A stretch of 64,000 nt of DNA, taken from positions 12,256,501-12,320,500 of the forward strand of contig CP142454.1 in assembly GCA_038049695.1 (NCBI GenBank), given 5' to 3'. Every line of letters starts with the position of its first letter. Within the stretch, counting starts at the first letter, position 1. The stretch comes from Cinnamomum chago (taxonomy: Eukaryota > Streptophyta > Magnoliopsida > Laurales > Lauraceae). Below, one piece after another: positions 11,727 to 23,124 of this stretch. The notes under the pieces are model-generated. The model was not told the origin of the DNA. It saw nothing but the letters and a program-made list of their open reading frames with translations, and made no database searches. A program made the position numbers and the translations under genes.

Positions 11727-12308
11727 TCAGTAATGCATGACATAGACATTATATTCTACAATAGCATCTCCTGTTTTAGCATCAAACCAATGTGTATGAG
11801 CCTGGGCGTAGCCCCTTGCAAACCTGAACGCCCCACTCCCTCCAATCACAGGCATCTCCCTCACATCTGATAGAACTGCGTTCCGACCCAACACACTCAG
11901 GCTGCTCCCATTGTACTTACCATCCATGAATGCAAAATTAAGGGCCATTAGATACCCAAGAGTCTCTTGTGAGGCCGATGCGTAGAGCCCTTGGGCCCTG
12001 CCCAGCAGCTTTGATGTGGGCTCAGGCGCTTCCGTTAGCGGGTCGTCGATCATCACCACCGCACCGAAGAACGTCGGTGAATTCTTGGTCATCGCTGCTC
12101 CAGCGACTCGCACTGCAGTTGGGTTTTGCCCGCTAACGATGTCATGGAAGTAGAAGTGTAGGTGGCTCATCTTCTCCTTTCCGAGCCCGATCATGGGTCG
12201 GAGGAGATCCGACGAGTGGTGCTGCTTCGAGGCGATGACGACGGAGAAGAAGAAGAAGAGGAGGAGGAGGTTGGAGAAAAGGATGGATGGTGAATTCATA
12301 TTGGCCAT
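11727..12308 (-). CDS. Dirigent protein, secreted (copy 2)
   Basis: Intronless 193-residue dirigent protein. It begins MANMNSPSIL, has a hydrophobic signal peptide of about 25 residues ending VVIASK, then [76 protein letters not shown] and C-terminal [10 protein letters not shown]. All core dirigent blocks are present and the length is typical. The product should act in the apoplast as a non-catalytic guide for phenoxy-radical coupling; the actual substrate cannot be read from sequence. It is the minus-strand member of the second divergent pair, paralogous to 1661-2236. Coding sequence and both flanks share ancestry with that locus. The start is supported by the matching methionine in the paralogue and a conserved TATA-like motif about 75 bases upstream. 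Confidence 0.95.
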   Translation of the reverse strand: MANMNSPSILFSNLLLLFFFFSVVIASKQHHSSDLLRPMIGLGKEKMSHLHFYFHDIVSGQNPTAVRVAGAAMTKNSPTFFGAVVMIDDPLTEAPEPTSKLLGRAQGLYASASQETLGYLMALNFAFMDGKYNGSSLSVLGRNAVLSDVREMPVIGGSGAFRFARGYAQAHTHWFDAKTGDAIVEYNVYVMHY

Positions 12309-12378
12309 ATGGTGGCTAAGGGATGACTTCAGTTAGAAATGGAGGGGATTGAATTGTGAGGGAGAGTGGTAATCTAAC

Positions 12379-12394
12379 TTGTATTTATTTTGGA
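12379..12394 (-). promoter_or_regulatory. Probable TATA box of dirigent copy 2
   Basis: The minus strand reads CTCCAAAATAAATACAAG about 75 bases before the ATG, identical in its core to the motif upstream of the paralogue at 1661-2236. The ATG-proximal leader is about 50 bases shorter here than in that copy. Confidence 0.5.
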
Positions 12395-12972
12395 GAAAGG
12401 TTGCTCTATGGTTGAAAACATGTGGGAACCGCATGTTGACAACTTGCTTTAATAACTCAAAGTTGGCTTTGATTGTCTGTTCCGACTCTACTTTTCTGGA
12501 AAGGAATAGCACGGGGAATCAAAGATGAGGATTAAAAGATCTACACAATGGCTCTTAATTGTTCTTAAGTATACCTCAAGCAGTATGTTCAAGACTAAAT
12601 AATCTTACCATACAGATGACTTGAAATCACTTACTTTCTCATACACACCCATGTCATGAGCTAATTTGATCTACACGCGGCAATATTAACAAATTTAGTA
12701 TGTTTGTCTAATTAAAAGGTAAAGTTATTTTACTTGAGCTAAAATACCTATTTCTGGTAAAGTGACTTTTCAACTTTATTAAAATATGGGATATTCAATA
12801 AATAAATCAAATAAGGAATCCTGATGTAACAAAGATTTTAAAGTTATATTGAAAAACGGGGTGTTATAAATATGACAAGGACAGCTATGATTGACTTAAC
12901 AACACCACCGACAACATTGAAAGGGTAATGAGAAATGCTTATGGGTATAGAGGATACAAAAAGGTGAGAAAT

Positions 12973-13181
12973 GTTTAAGTGTGGGTTACAAACTTAAATT
13001 GTTAGCCACACTTAAGTTATCCCAGTGGATAGGAAGCCAGTGATAAGTTGGAGGTCTTGGCTTTTGAACGTTTGGAGCCTTATCCTATAGACCATGTTAG
13101 TGGATAGTGTTGTGTAATCGGAGTTTAATAATGATCAATCGTAAGGGGGTCGGCTATTCCTCCTCACTAAAATAAAAAAAA
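12973..13181 (+). mobile_element. Probable tRNA-derived SINE
   Basis: Contains an A-box-like CCAGTGGATAGGAAGC, then GGAGGTCTTGGCTTTTGAACG in the place of a B box, and ends in an A-rich tail (AAAATAAAAAAAA). Near-matching direct repeats flank it: GGTGAGAAAT at 12963-12972 and GATGAGAAAT at 13182-13191. The B box is degenerate, so the copy is old or the call is imperfect. Confidence 0.45.
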
Positions 13182-13191
13182 GATGAGAAAT

Positions 13192-14594
13192 TATGTCATG
13201 GGCCGAAGAAATGAGGAGAAATTTAAAAATAAAAAATCTCCATGTCCTACCTTTTTTAATGTTTGTTAAATTTTCTTATGTCTATAGTTGGGTAGAGAAT
13301 GCTTTGTTGAAAACCATTTCGCATCAAAACCATTTGGCATCATTTCATTGCTTAAAGTAGTATTTTTTGGATAACCAAAGCATCGCTATTAATTAGTGGT
13401 TACTGCTTTGAGAGAACATCTTTTATGAAGGAAAATTTAATTACACCTGCGCTGTAAGCTCCATGGAAGTGCTCATCCAGACCGTCTATCAAATGCGAGA
13501 TCCCCCTGATTTTCATGGGCCTAAACAACAAGATTATATCGATAGAGTGCAAGAGTGCAGGTGAAAAATCTTCCATTATATTACTGTGATCAACTTTTAC
13601 TGTGCTAAAATGAATGTGGTTAAAATGACTAATAAAACTGGATTCTTTCACAATGCTTTAAGCTCAAGTACAGCACTTGATTGGGCCGAAGAGCCGACAG
13701 ATCCATTTATAGATGGTGAATGTGTTAGATTTTAAGCAATCAATTACACAATTATAGGGTCGACGGTCATAGGATTAGGATCTGAATAACACAAAATTAA
13801 ATTAAACAGGATACCTATAAATCCATCTCTCTAATTATGGTAGGACGTCCAACAAGAGGTCATTCTTCTCGAGGGGCTTATTATGACTCTATGGTTGTTA
13901 TTTTTTGTTATAAAATGTGAGATTATAGGCCACATGAGTAATTGAAATATTCATGATGCAAGGAACATGGGCGTCAGTTTCTTGCCCATAAAAATGGATT
14001 CGTTTGAAATGGACTTCCCAGAAAAAAGGGGGATGTAAGGTGGGTTGTTGGGTAGAAAACTGGCATCTTGAACTACTTCTCATGCTTTTGTCTCTTCCAT
14101 AACTTTTTTTTTATCCTGCACGGTGATGTTAACTTACAAAATTCGCACCCCACTGCGTCGGCTATCCGCACGTGGAACGTCCACAGAGAAATTTCTCCAC
14201 TACTATTATCTTTGTATGTCATGTAAAAGGGTTGTGCTCTCCCGCAGTTGGCCTTGTAGAGCCTTCGTGAGGAAACAACAATCATGAAGAGGTGTGGGAT
14301 GGCAAGATTGATATGAGACTTACCTGTGAAGATTTTAAAGTCCTCCTTTAGAACATCCATCCATTCATGAACCTCAAATTTAATAATTTTAGGGAGGAAT
14401 TAGAATTTTAGGATTTCAATCCAATGAGTCACACATTAGTTGTCAAGCCTGAGGACATGACATTTGACAAGTGGGGGGTTTTAGCGGCTATGATGGGGTT
14501 GAATTGATCATAAGAGGTCACAATCCCTAGAAAACAGGCATTCACATGATTGTTCTCATATTTTTTTTATGGAGTGCATTTATGATTTCAGTTA
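13192..14594. other. Spacer of unit 2, left part
   Basis: No gene is supported. About 13930-14107 resembles 2867-2960, 4302-4470 and 16260-16470. About 14450-14590 matches about 3430-3775 in unit 1. This is the flank of the minus-strand dirigent gene, shared by descent. Confidence 0.55.
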
Positions 14595-14970
14595 TGTATA
14601 TAGTACTGATATAGTGCACAACTAGCATACTAGATCAGTGTACATATCTCAATGTGGGCCCCACATGGGGCCCACCTCGGACTAGGACCAAGAAGATTGA
14701 AAGATCTCCCCTGGCCCTTCATCTCTGTAAAAAATTAGCATCATCTCTTATCATCACCACCTCCACCTGGAATCCACAAGTTTAATGGTGTATAGTCCAT
14801 TTGGATGGGTGTGTAATCAATCCAACGGTGGACAGTACATCGGATGGGTGCAAAAGTAGGCCCCATGTGAAATTCAAGAGGGTTGTGTGTGTGTGTGGTG
14901 CATTCAAATGGCCCATCAACTGGGCCCCACCCTTGGTACAGGAGATGTGCATCGGGTGCACCGATAACTA
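14595..14970. repeat. Dispersed 370 bp repeat, copy 2
   Basis: Second copy of the family at 9772-10138, in the same orientation. It inserts between sequences that are adjacent in unit 1 (left neighbour matches about 3765, right neighbour resumes at about 15480). It therefore behaves as a mobile insertion and not as part of the ancestral spacer. Confidence 0.75.
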
Positions 14971-14982
14971 TTATATATATAT

Positions 14983-15112
14983 GGAGATGCTCATATCAGA
15001 ATTACTCTCACGATATTATGAGAGTAAGGGGTGTAAGGTGTGGGGGCCCTCACCTCTATATCCAATGTCAAAAGCTTAAATGCGGGGCCTTCACCTCTTG
15101 CTCTCATAGTAT
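14983..15112. mobile_element. Diverged hairpin MITE related to 8929-9103
   Basis: GGAGATGCTCATATCAGAAT, CTCTCACGATATTATGAGAG and GGGGGCCCTCACCTC correspond to parts of the MITE at 8929-9103. The end inverted repeats have decayed. It sits next to a TA tract, as that copy does. Confidence 0.5.
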
Positions 15113-15222
15113 CCTATATTAAGCTATTTGTATAGGAGGGATGCTTTAACTTGAACAACCACGGACCAATCTCTAGGCATTTATTTGAAATTAAGATGAC
15201 AACACCACTCAACTATAAGAAC

Positions 15223-15456
15223 AAGGGGTTGCACAGTTAGTTGACAACCTTGCCTCTCACCTGGAAGACTAGGGTTCGACCCTAGCTAGTCTCCCCACTC
15301 TTTGCATGTGCGAGTTTCACTCCCCCAACCCGAGTGTTCAAGCGCGCGCTCTCTCTCTCTCTCTGCACATGCAAGTTTCCACTCTGTGCATGTGTGGTTA
15401 CTCTCATCAAATATGCATGTCTCTTGGGGTCCGGACCCGCTAGGATAAAAAAACAA
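15223..15456 (+). mobile_element. Probable SINE with intact B box
   Basis: Begins GGTTGCACAGTTAGTTGAC (A-box region), carries CTAGGGTTCGACCCTAG, a good Pol III B box, about 55 bases later, and ends GGACCCGCTAGGATAAAAAA. A CT microsatellite lies inside (15347-15365). I could not find a convincing target duplication. The tail does not match the SINEs at 15859 and 16706. Confidence 0.6.
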
Positions 15457-15858
15457 AACCCTCAATCACGAGTGTGTTGGCATTTCAGTTTTATAATTCG
15501 ATCTCGTACTAATAAACATATTATTCATGACTATTAAATTGATTCTCAATCGATTCACAGATGCAACGATGACTGGGTTTGAAATGGGTAGATCGTGGAC
15601 GACCCCCTAAATTAGATTAAAGTCTAACCATGACTGGGTAAAGCTGGTCTATAGTGGCCGACAGCCTAAACCTGATTAAAGTCCTTTCTCCTAATTGTGA
15701 TATTTACATTCATAGAGCAGTATTTTCTTAATAATATCATAATATTTTGAAAAACATCATCAAAGTTGAAAATATCCCAAGAAAATCACAACAATATCAA
15801 AACATGAAATATAAAAAAAATACAAATTACCTGCTTTTCCTTAATGATCCTAACTTTT

Positions 15859-16024
15859 TTCTTTTTTGCTATCGGAGGGTTCCCACCCTTTTGGGTTTGA
15901 CTAATCCCTCCGGGCTCGGATGAAAGTAGGGTAAACTCCCATGTAGTTCAGTGTGGTAGTGTAATTTCAAACTCACATCCTCCGGGTACAAACCGTGGGC
16001 ACAGGCCAGAGATATCCTTTGAGG
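15859..16024 (-). mobile_element. SINE with 18 bp target duplication
   Basis: The minus strand ends GGGAACCCTCCG..TAGC followed by an A-rich tail (T-rich at 15852-15867 on plus). It is flanked by TTAATGATCCTAACTTTT (15841-15858) and TTAATGATCTTGACTTTT (16025-16042). The duplicated block in unit 1 has the uninterrupted sequence at about 4147-4165, so this is a clean insertion after the duplication. Its 3' domain (GATTAGTC..CCAAAAG..GGGAACCCTCCG) is shared with the SINE at 16706. Confidence 0.8.
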
Positions 16025-16436
16025 TTAATGATCTTGACTTTTGGATCCCATCTTTGGAGTTGAGTTTCTAAGAGTATCTGTAATCCGTACCCAACTGAAC
16101 AATGGGTTAAACCACCAGTAACATTTGAGTGGATAGTTTAATTAGTCTGAGCATGGGATGCTACACATCTAGAAGGATGTAACCATGTAAGTCTAGGCTC
16201 CCCACCTTACATTTAGTGGGCTGTTTGTTTTTATTATAAGAGATATAAGATTTGAGTTTGGGCTGCGCAAGTAATTGAAGTGATGATGCTGGGAAGATGG
16301 GCAGGTTCAGTTTAACTCCAGGGCGTCAGTTTCTGCTCCAAAAACAATGGATTGGTTTGAAATGGACGCCAAGAAAAAATGAGAGATGTAAGGTGGGGTT
16401 GTTGGGTTAAAAACTGGCACAAGCTTCGTCTCTTTT

Positions 16437-16584
16437 GCAACTTTTCTAATGCAAATTTGGAGACGTGCCAATGCCATGTTTGTGCTATATTTGCACGTCA
16501 TGTTAAAATTGCAACTTTTCTAATGCAAATTTGGAGACGTGCCAATGCCATGTTTGTGCTGTATTTGCACGTCATGTTAAAATT
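16437..16584. repeat. 74 bp tandem duplication
   Basis: Two almost identical adjacent copies start GCAACTTTTCTAATGC at 16437 and 16511, differing at about one base (CTATATT versus CTGTATT). The near-identity marks it as recent. Confidence 0.9.
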
Positions 16585-16617
16585 GAATCTGATCTAATTA
16601 TCTCGTTTGGATGAAGA

Positions 16618-16697
16618 ACAGTATGCAGTGCATTTATGATTTCAATAGTATTGAACAACAGTATACAGTGCATTTATGATTTCAATAGTATTGAATA
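16618..16697. repeat. 40 bp tandem duplication
   Basis: Copies begin ACAGTATGCAGTGC (16618) and ACAGTATACAGTGC (16658). A third partial start (ACAGTGTA) at 16698 overlaps the target site of the adjacent SINE. Confidence 0.85.
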
Positions 16698-16705
16698 ACA
16701 GTGTA

Positions 16706-16956
16706 TTCAACTCCAAGGGGCTGGCCGAGTGGTCAGGACCACGGTTCCTCCCTCTTCCGGAGCTAGAGGTCCTGGTATCTATTCCCGGTTCCTCCCTCTT
16801 CAGGAATCGAAGGTTGAGTCCGCTTGTGTTACCACCTTAGGGCCACACCTAGGTGCCACAGGGGTTTTACCCGGCTTCTCTCTAGGCCTGAAGGAATTAG
16901 TCCAGTCCAAAAGATTGGGAACCCTCCGTTAGTAATAAAAAAAAAAAAAAAAAAAG
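16706..16956 (+). mobile_element. tRNA-derived SINE with poly(A) tail
   Basis: The 5' region GGGCTGGCCGAGTGGTC is a strong tRNA-like A box, and GGTATCTATTCCCGG about 40 bases on replaces the B box. The 3' domain reads GGAATTAGTCCAGTCC..GGGAACCCTCCGTTAG and ends in a run of about 19 A. Direct repeats AACAGTGTA lie at 16697-16705 and 16957-16965. It is 250 bp, far longer than a tRNA, so this is a retroposon and not a tRNA gene. Confidence 0.85.
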
Positions 16957-16965
16957 AACAGTGTA

Positions 16966-18436
16966 ATCGTATTCTTAACATATAGATATATTGATCATGA
17001 TTGTTCATTTGATTTAAAGACGCATCGCTATTAACTAGTGGAACCTTGGGACTTGGGTAATAATGGGAATGCAGAACGGATTGGATTGGAAACAGGCTCC
17101 TGTCACTTCTGAAGGAAAAATGGGTCATTGAATTCTTCACTGGATTATAGCCTAAACTTGATTTTTTTTTTTTCCTGATTGTACAAATATCATTATCATA
17201 AGCAGCAGGTGCAGGCGTAGGATTTTTGTTTGGATGGTACAGTCAATTTAAAAAAATATACAAAATAATATAAATATTTTAAAGATATTATTAAGGAGTT
17301 TCAGAAATCTCGTGAGTGTATATACACCCGCGTGTCAATAGGTCCGCCTTTGATCATGAGGATAATATCACTGAGAAGAGAGAGTTTCAATCCAGAAAAG
17401 TAATGAAAAAGTATTTCTGAAGATTATAAATAATTTCGTGAAGGGCTTCTAGAAGTAGAATAAAAGGCAAGAATCGTGTAACTAATAAGATCACTTATTT
17501 TAAACCATCAGATGTTTGCCTCAATAGTATCAATCAGGGTAATATTTTAATTTTATTATGATACTACTAGAAAATATATATTTTTGGATACCTCCATGAT
17601 TCTATGCTAAAGAAGTTTAAATGTTAGTGCAACTTGTTTGCAATTTCAATGAAATTAAATTCTTAGGAAATTATGATAAAATGGGTTTATTGAAAAATTA
17701 TAAGAGTAAAGGGTAAAATATATAAGGTGAAGAGACATAAATGTGACCTCAACTTTCTTACTTTCTATCTGATATATATGATGCGGGTATCCTAGAAGTC
17801 TTGACCCAACATGACTAATCTCCTTGGTGGCGCCCCACAAAATTCAAACATCTCGAACACAAGACATGGAGAACAAATCCAAGCCTTGTGTTGGGTAAAA
17901 CCACGGACATTTGATGTTATGCATGATTCTTCTTCACCTTTGATTTTTAAAATTTTTAGTCATTCTTTAAAAAAAATTAAAATCTTTAAGAATTTAATTT
18001 CATACAAAGAAGAAATCTTTTTTGAGATAATTTTGACACTAGTGGATGCATTTAGAATTTATTTTCACGTGCAAAATTGAGGATAAAAATATTAAATTGG
18101 CACAAAACTTTACTGGGTGGTAGAGTAACATGGAAGTCATTTCAGGATATGGGAATGGACCAAGAACGGTCAAAGGGGTATCTTTTTCCCCGATCCGAAG
18201 GACTCTTTCGTTAATATCGAGACTGAGAGCCCCATCGGGCCGACATGCCACTGACCGACGATTTATTTTTCCTGACTTGCGTTAGGTGAACCACTTAATT
18301 CAAAATAATGATGACTGGGTCCCACCACTCAACTTATAGCGTTTTCTTTTTGTATCGGCCCCTATACTTTCTTACAACTTCAAATAACCCATCAAGCCCT
18401 AAATGGGCCTTGATTCTCCCGCTGGAAGTTTCAAAA
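16966..18436. other. Spacer of unit 2, right part
   Basis: About 16966-17580 is collinear with about 4530-4975 of unit 1 (shared TTCATTTGATTTAAAGA and AAAAGGCAAGAATCGT words). About 17581-18436 shows no gene and no clear repeat. Confidence 0.55.
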
Positions 18437-18469
18437 CAGGTTTCGATATTTATTTAGACCTTAATATGT

Positions 18470-18788
18470 AAATGAATTCGGATCTAGGTCTTTTTTTGGA
18501 TTTGTGAACTAAACAGGTTTGGAGCTGGTTCCACATTGATTCTGACCTGTGGAATCAAGATCCGATATATTATATCAAAAATTAGACTTTTTTTTCCATA
18601 TTATTCTTTACCTTATAGGTTCAATCCTAGATTTGTCCCATGAATAGTGCCAATCACATCTTCTCATTAACGATTCCAACGGAATCAGGAAAGCGGTTCC
18701 GAATTGGTTTTGATTCCACTTGTCAATTCTCATTAACGATTCCAATTGTGGACCTGGACCGGCACAAACCCATTTACATCCCTACTCT
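18470..18788. repeat. Decayed dispersed repeat
   Basis: Contains repeated GATTCCA/GGAATC words and ends AAACCCATTTACATCCCTAC. Its complement, GTAGGGATGTAAATGGGTTT, is of a kind common at edges of plant dispersed repeats. Similar edges occur at 36308 and 57623. Borders and class are uncertain. Confidence 0.35.
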
Positions 18789-18843
18789 GATAGCACAAAC
18801 TCCATTGTTATTCCCCTTCAGACAAAATTGGACTTTTCTGTAA

Positions 18844-19745
18844 ACATGCATACTGTAAGGAGCGCCGGGGTGTATTTGTGAAAAATCTAACCACAGTGAC
18901 ATAACAGTAGCAGAATTAAAACAACCAATCCAGTATTCAAATAATAAACTTGTTTTACTGAATGGATTCGCTTAACAACCACAACGGATGTTTTAAGAAG
19001 AGAAATCTAAAGATTAGGTTGTACAACATTTGACAAAAATGCGTACAATATGAAGCACATTTCTCGGGCCAAATGGGCCCTTATAGAGCATGGATGAATG
19101 AAGGAGCCAAGTTGGATCAGTTCGACTGAGGTTTTGCTATACTCTGATATGAGTCATTTGTAATCCGAGTCTGCTCAATCTTGCAACAATTAAGATCATT
19201 GAAATAAGTTGGATGTTTACAATCTACTTTATGCGTATTTGTTTGCATTGAATACATATGAGTTCATGTTCAAATGAATTTCACAGAAGGACTTCTAATA
19301 AAGAGGTGAAATAGGAATGAAATGAGGTGAGGAGAAAATGAGATAAGATAGAGTGTAGATGAGACCTTGAGTTTTCCTATAATTTTTGCAAGGATAATAG
19401 CCGAGAATTCATTTTTCATATTCTAGATTCACTTTCCATTAAAATGGAGGTTATTTGATAGTGATTTCTGTATCTTCAATTTGGATTTCCATTTTTAAGC
19501 ACTTATATTATAAATTTTTATGTGTTCTATTAATTCAACCAAACAATCAAGGCAAAATCATTTTGACGGATTATTTCAGATAAAATGGCTAGACAAACTA
19601 GAGCCATCTGTTTAGTGCTAAAAGCCTATTTCACCACCAATTTTATTTCAATCCAGAGTGATATTTACCTTTCTACTAGTATTGATCGTGTGATAAAACC
19701 ATTTATTTGACAAATGTAAATGCAACAGGACCAGAACTATGATTT
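18844..19745. other. Intergenic, nothing recognised
   Basis: AT-rich spacer before the tandemly duplicated unit. No domain-bearing frame, hairpin element or terminal repeat was found. Confidence 0.5.
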
Positions 19746-20420
19746 GATTGAAATTCGAGCAAGTAGCAGCACATGAGAGACGTGTAAATAGAGAGGGTTG
19801 ACTCAAAACAAAAGTGACCAAAAAGTCAGATAGATTATTGCTTCTATTTTATCACTAATCAGGATTCTCAAAAGCTTCCAGAAGGAGGAGAGCTCAACCA
19901 AACTATTTTTAGTTGGCAATGTAAGGTTTGTGAGTCCATTTATCCTTACTAAATCCAAAAGGGCTTTAATTAGTTCTTTACTATTTACAAAAGCCTAAAT
20001 TCATTAAGTCGGTTGATCTAAAAGCTATAAATTGGACGGTTTAAATAGTCCTTTTGTAAGATCTCACATCGCTCATGAAGTGTCTAGAGCCTAAGCTAAT
20101 ATAGAGAATGCCGTCTATGCTAAGTATAATGCATTTCAGGTCTTATAGAAGCCCAGAAATAAAGCCGTGCGCCCGGCCTTAAATTTTACATACAAAAACA
20201 TGTGATTAACTAACTTTTTAAAACCAAATCCTAAGAACTTGCTTGTAAACGGTGGATCGACCAACTAATCTTATAATAAATCCCATTGTGGAAAGCAGGA
20301 GAGATCTCTAACGTCTGAAGGCAGTCAAGAAAAAGCCATTATTCAGATGCCATCCCATCTTTTTTCAACCACGGAGCTTATTTACTTCTTTTCAATTTTA
20401 GAATGAAACTTTCAACTTCA

Positions 20421-20434
20421 TTAATATATATATT
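20421..20434 (+). promoter_or_regulatory. Probable TATA box of dirigent copy 3
   Basis: TTAATATATATATT lies about 100-115 bases before the ATG. A second candidate (CATATAATATAAACC) lies at about 20481. Both are missing or broken in the duplicate gene at 34162. Confidence 0.5.
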
Positions 20435-20534
20435 ACACCTACATCAACTCACTCTCCATACAAACTTCTCTCCCTTTCACATATAATATAAACCATTTCA
20501 TTAGTTTACACAGGTTCAGTGCCTTGATCAAACC

Positions 20535-21107
20535 ATGGCAGTTTATTCACCATTCATCCTCATCTTCTCCACCTCCTTCCTCTTCTTCGCCTTTGCCATG
20601 GCCGGAAAACAACATGGCCCATCGGGTCTCCTCCGACCCGCAACCGGATTCGGAAAGGAGAAGCTGAGCCACCTGCACTTCTACTTCCATGACATAGTCA
20701 GCGGGCGCAACCCAACTGCGGTGCGAGTCGCCAGTGCGCCCATGACCAACAATTCAGCAACAGGGTTCGGGGCAGTGGTGATGATCGATGACCCGCTAAC
20801 AGAAGGGCCCGAGCCCACATCGAAGCTGGTAGGCCGGGCCCAAGGGATCTACGCTTTGGCCTCGCAAAAGACGGTTGGATTGCTGATGGCAATGAACTTT
20901 GCATTCATGGATGGCAAGTACAATGGGAGCACTCTCAGTGTGTTGGGTAGGAACGATGTGTTTTCGGATGTGAGGGAGATGCCTGTGGTTGGAGGGAGTG
21001 GGTTGTTCAGGTTTGCAAGGGGCTACGCCCAGGCTCATACGCATTGGTTTGATCTTAAGACAGGAGATGCTATTGTAGAATATAATGTTTATGTCATGCA
21101 TTATTGA
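20535..21107 (+). CDS. Dirigent protein, secreted (copy 3)
   Basis: Intronless, 190 residues. The signal peptide is about residues 1-23 ([14 protein letters not shown]... AMAGK). Core blocks are [88 protein letters not shown] and C-terminal [10 protein letters not shown]. It is expected in the apoplast, guiding coupling of phenoxy radicals made by laccase or peroxidase; product stereochemistry cannot be inferred. It is the plus-strand member of the second divergent pair (partner 11727-12308) and the parent-like copy of the tandem duplicate at 34162, to which it is about 94% identical by my count. An oddity is Asp where all other copies have Ala or Thr after VLGRN. The start is preceded by TCAAACCATGG, the same context as in the duplicate and the pseudogene. 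Confidence 0.96.
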   Translation: MAVYSPFILIFSTSFLFFAFAMAGKQHGPSGLLRPATGFGKEKLSHLHFYFHDIVSGRNPTAVRVASAPMTNNSATGFGAVVMIDDPLTEGPEPTSKLVGRAQGIYALASQKTVGLLMAMNFAFMDGKYNGSTLSVLGRNDVFSDVREMPVVGGSGLFRFARGYAQAHTHWFDLKTGDAIVEYNVYVMHY

Positions 21108-21780
21108 GATGATTATGTTGTTTTCCTTTTGATTTGTTTGTTTGGATGTGTTTAGGACTTTGGGGTTGGGAAGTTTGTTCTTTTATATCATTTTAGTTTT
21201 TTTTATGTCATTTTATCAATAATAGCGATTATTATGATGATGATGGGTTTGGTGTTAATTTGAGTTTTTTTTTTTTTTGGTTGAATGGTGTTAATTTGAG
21301 TTAGTAACCATCTAAACGGGCCCTTTGTTTAAAGATGTGGGTGATTGTGTTTAGAATGGTGTATAAGGTTCTCAAACATGGGTAGCCAGTCGTCATTATT
21401 TTCATGAATCACAACTTTAATTGTCATTAACTATCAAATTGGTTATGCAAGTTTTTTAGTAGAGGTTTCATCTTTTTCTGTTTATTTTTTTTCACTAGAC
21501 TTGACTTGATATGCTAAAGCAATCCTCTCTGTCCATTCTTGGCGGTGGAAAGTTGGAGTCCTAACAAGCAACAACCAGGCATGAAGGACCTTAATTTGAT
21601 TGTGCTAATGTTTTGAAATCAGGCCGGAGCTCATCCATTTATGTTGCTGTCAGGTGGTACCTTTGGGGTTTGGTTGGGAGAGGTGGGGCCTGCGGCTCCC
21701 TTTGTATCTCATTACTGTATTTTGGGGCTGCGACTCATTGAGTTTTGTCCATGGGGTTAATTCTAAAGTGTATTATTGCA

Positions 21781-21868
21781 ATCGTAGTAAAAGTCAGGTC
21801 AATTATTGTAAAAAGGACACAGTGATCGTAGTAAAAGTCAGGTCAATTATTGTAAAAAGGACACTGTG
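21781..21868. repeat. 44 bp tandem duplication in unit A
   Basis: Two copies of ATCGTAGTAAAAGTCAGG...ACA(C/G)TG at 21781 and 21825. Unit B has one copy (about 35440-35485), so this arose after the 2.7 kb duplication. Confidence 0.85.
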
Positions 21869-22430
21869 AGAAACTAGGCAGAAATGAAAGCATCCTTCAT
21901 CAAAATTGCGGACGCTACAGACTAACAATGTTGGTGGTTAGTGATCACGTAAAGAGTATTAAAACTTCGCAAGATCAAAAGTTATCAGTCCTTGCCATTT
22001 AGCTACTGGAAATGGAGTTCCCCTCTGTTCCTGCTAAAGTGCCATGGCTGCAGGACTAAAGAGGGGTATGAGAATCCTAAGCCAGCCTCCGTTGGCTTAT
22101 ACTACAATAAAAAAAACACAATTGGTGACACCCTTTGGTGATAAAAAAATCAATATTGACAAAAAACACACACAAAAGTGACAAAAAAAAATTTTGCTTG
22201 TCACGGAAAAGCTTTAACCAAGGTACCAAATAAAGAGGAGATTCGGTGACAAAAAACTGTCATCGAAAGACAAAATTTTGGATGACAAATACAAACTTGT
22301 CCCTTAAAGATCTAAATTTCGCGCTGGCCGGCTCCTCCTCATTTAGGTGCAACGTCATTTCATGTAGGCAATAAAAATAAGCTAAGTTATGTGAACGAAA
22401 CGATGTAGTTCACTACAACAAACTACACAT

Positions 22431-22500
22431 TTCCTGACACTATTTGCCGACGCAGTGAAAATTTGCGTCGGTAAATGTCTTAGATCCAAAGCATTAATTG
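22431..22500 (+). mobile_element. Isolated CACTA-like terminus
   Basis: CACTACAACAAACTACAC is followed by a hairpin, CCGACGCAGTG...TTGCGTCGG, a common subterminal structure in this superfamily. I found no matching right end, so this is a fragment or a relic of another nested insertion. Confidence 0.4.
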
Positions 22501-23124
22501 TATATGGTGAGATAATCTTCATTCAAAATCAGATTTGATGATACCTTATAAATGTATGGAGTGCTCATTATGAAACAACTTTAATTATTCATCGAAGGTC
22601 GGACTCATATAGAAGGAAAGCCCCTACCTAATTTGAAAAGAACACATAAGGCTTGTATTTTGAGCTAGTAAGCACCATTTAAAAATCGAATAAAATTCCC
22701 AAAATGCCCTCGCTAAAAGTCAATTTTAATTAACTTTTAGTGGCGCCCGTAGCATTGGCTGCTTATATAAATCCTACTCTAATGGCACCAGATTTTGGTG
22801 GAAATTTTTTAGTTTATAACGTCTAACTTTTTGCAGCCCCTGTACTTTTGAGGTTAAAGATATGTTATTAGGGGCTGCCATTGGGTGAGGTAAAATTTAT
22901 TTTCAGTGGGGCCACAGGAGCCTTCGCTGAAAGTTATGAAATTTTATGATCACTATAAGAAATTTGGGGTTTAAAGGCAACACAAATTTGTCCCAAAATG
23001 TATATATTTCGTCACTGAAACTAATTAAAACGAAAATTTTTCGTCACATTTTTTGTTGCCAAAGCCTTGTCGCTAAAAGGTATTGAAGACGAAAAAAAAA
23101 TCGTTATTGAAAAAGATAAATTTG

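Larger units (their letters stand above)
19746..22099 (+). repeat. Tandem duplication unit A, left part
   Basis: Matches 33378-35698 with few differences, across the 5' flank, dirigent gene and 3' flank. Unit A continues at 33006-33377 after the 10.9 kb CACTA insertion. With the transposon removed, units A and B lie head to tail and directly abut near 33377/33378, each about 2.7 kb. Confidence 0.92.

Noticed and set aside
16717-16790. Possible tRNA gene (GGGCTGGCCGAGTGGTC start)
   Set aside because: Only the 5' half resembles a tRNA. No closing acceptor stem is present, and the sequence continues 170 bases to a poly(A) tail with flanking direct repeats, so it is a SINE.
20698-21101. Minus-strand reading frames opposite the dirigent gene (also at 34325-34728 and 7410-7613)
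   Set aside because: They are antisense by-products of the codon pattern of conserved dirigent genes. They recur wherever the gene recurs and have no signal or domain.
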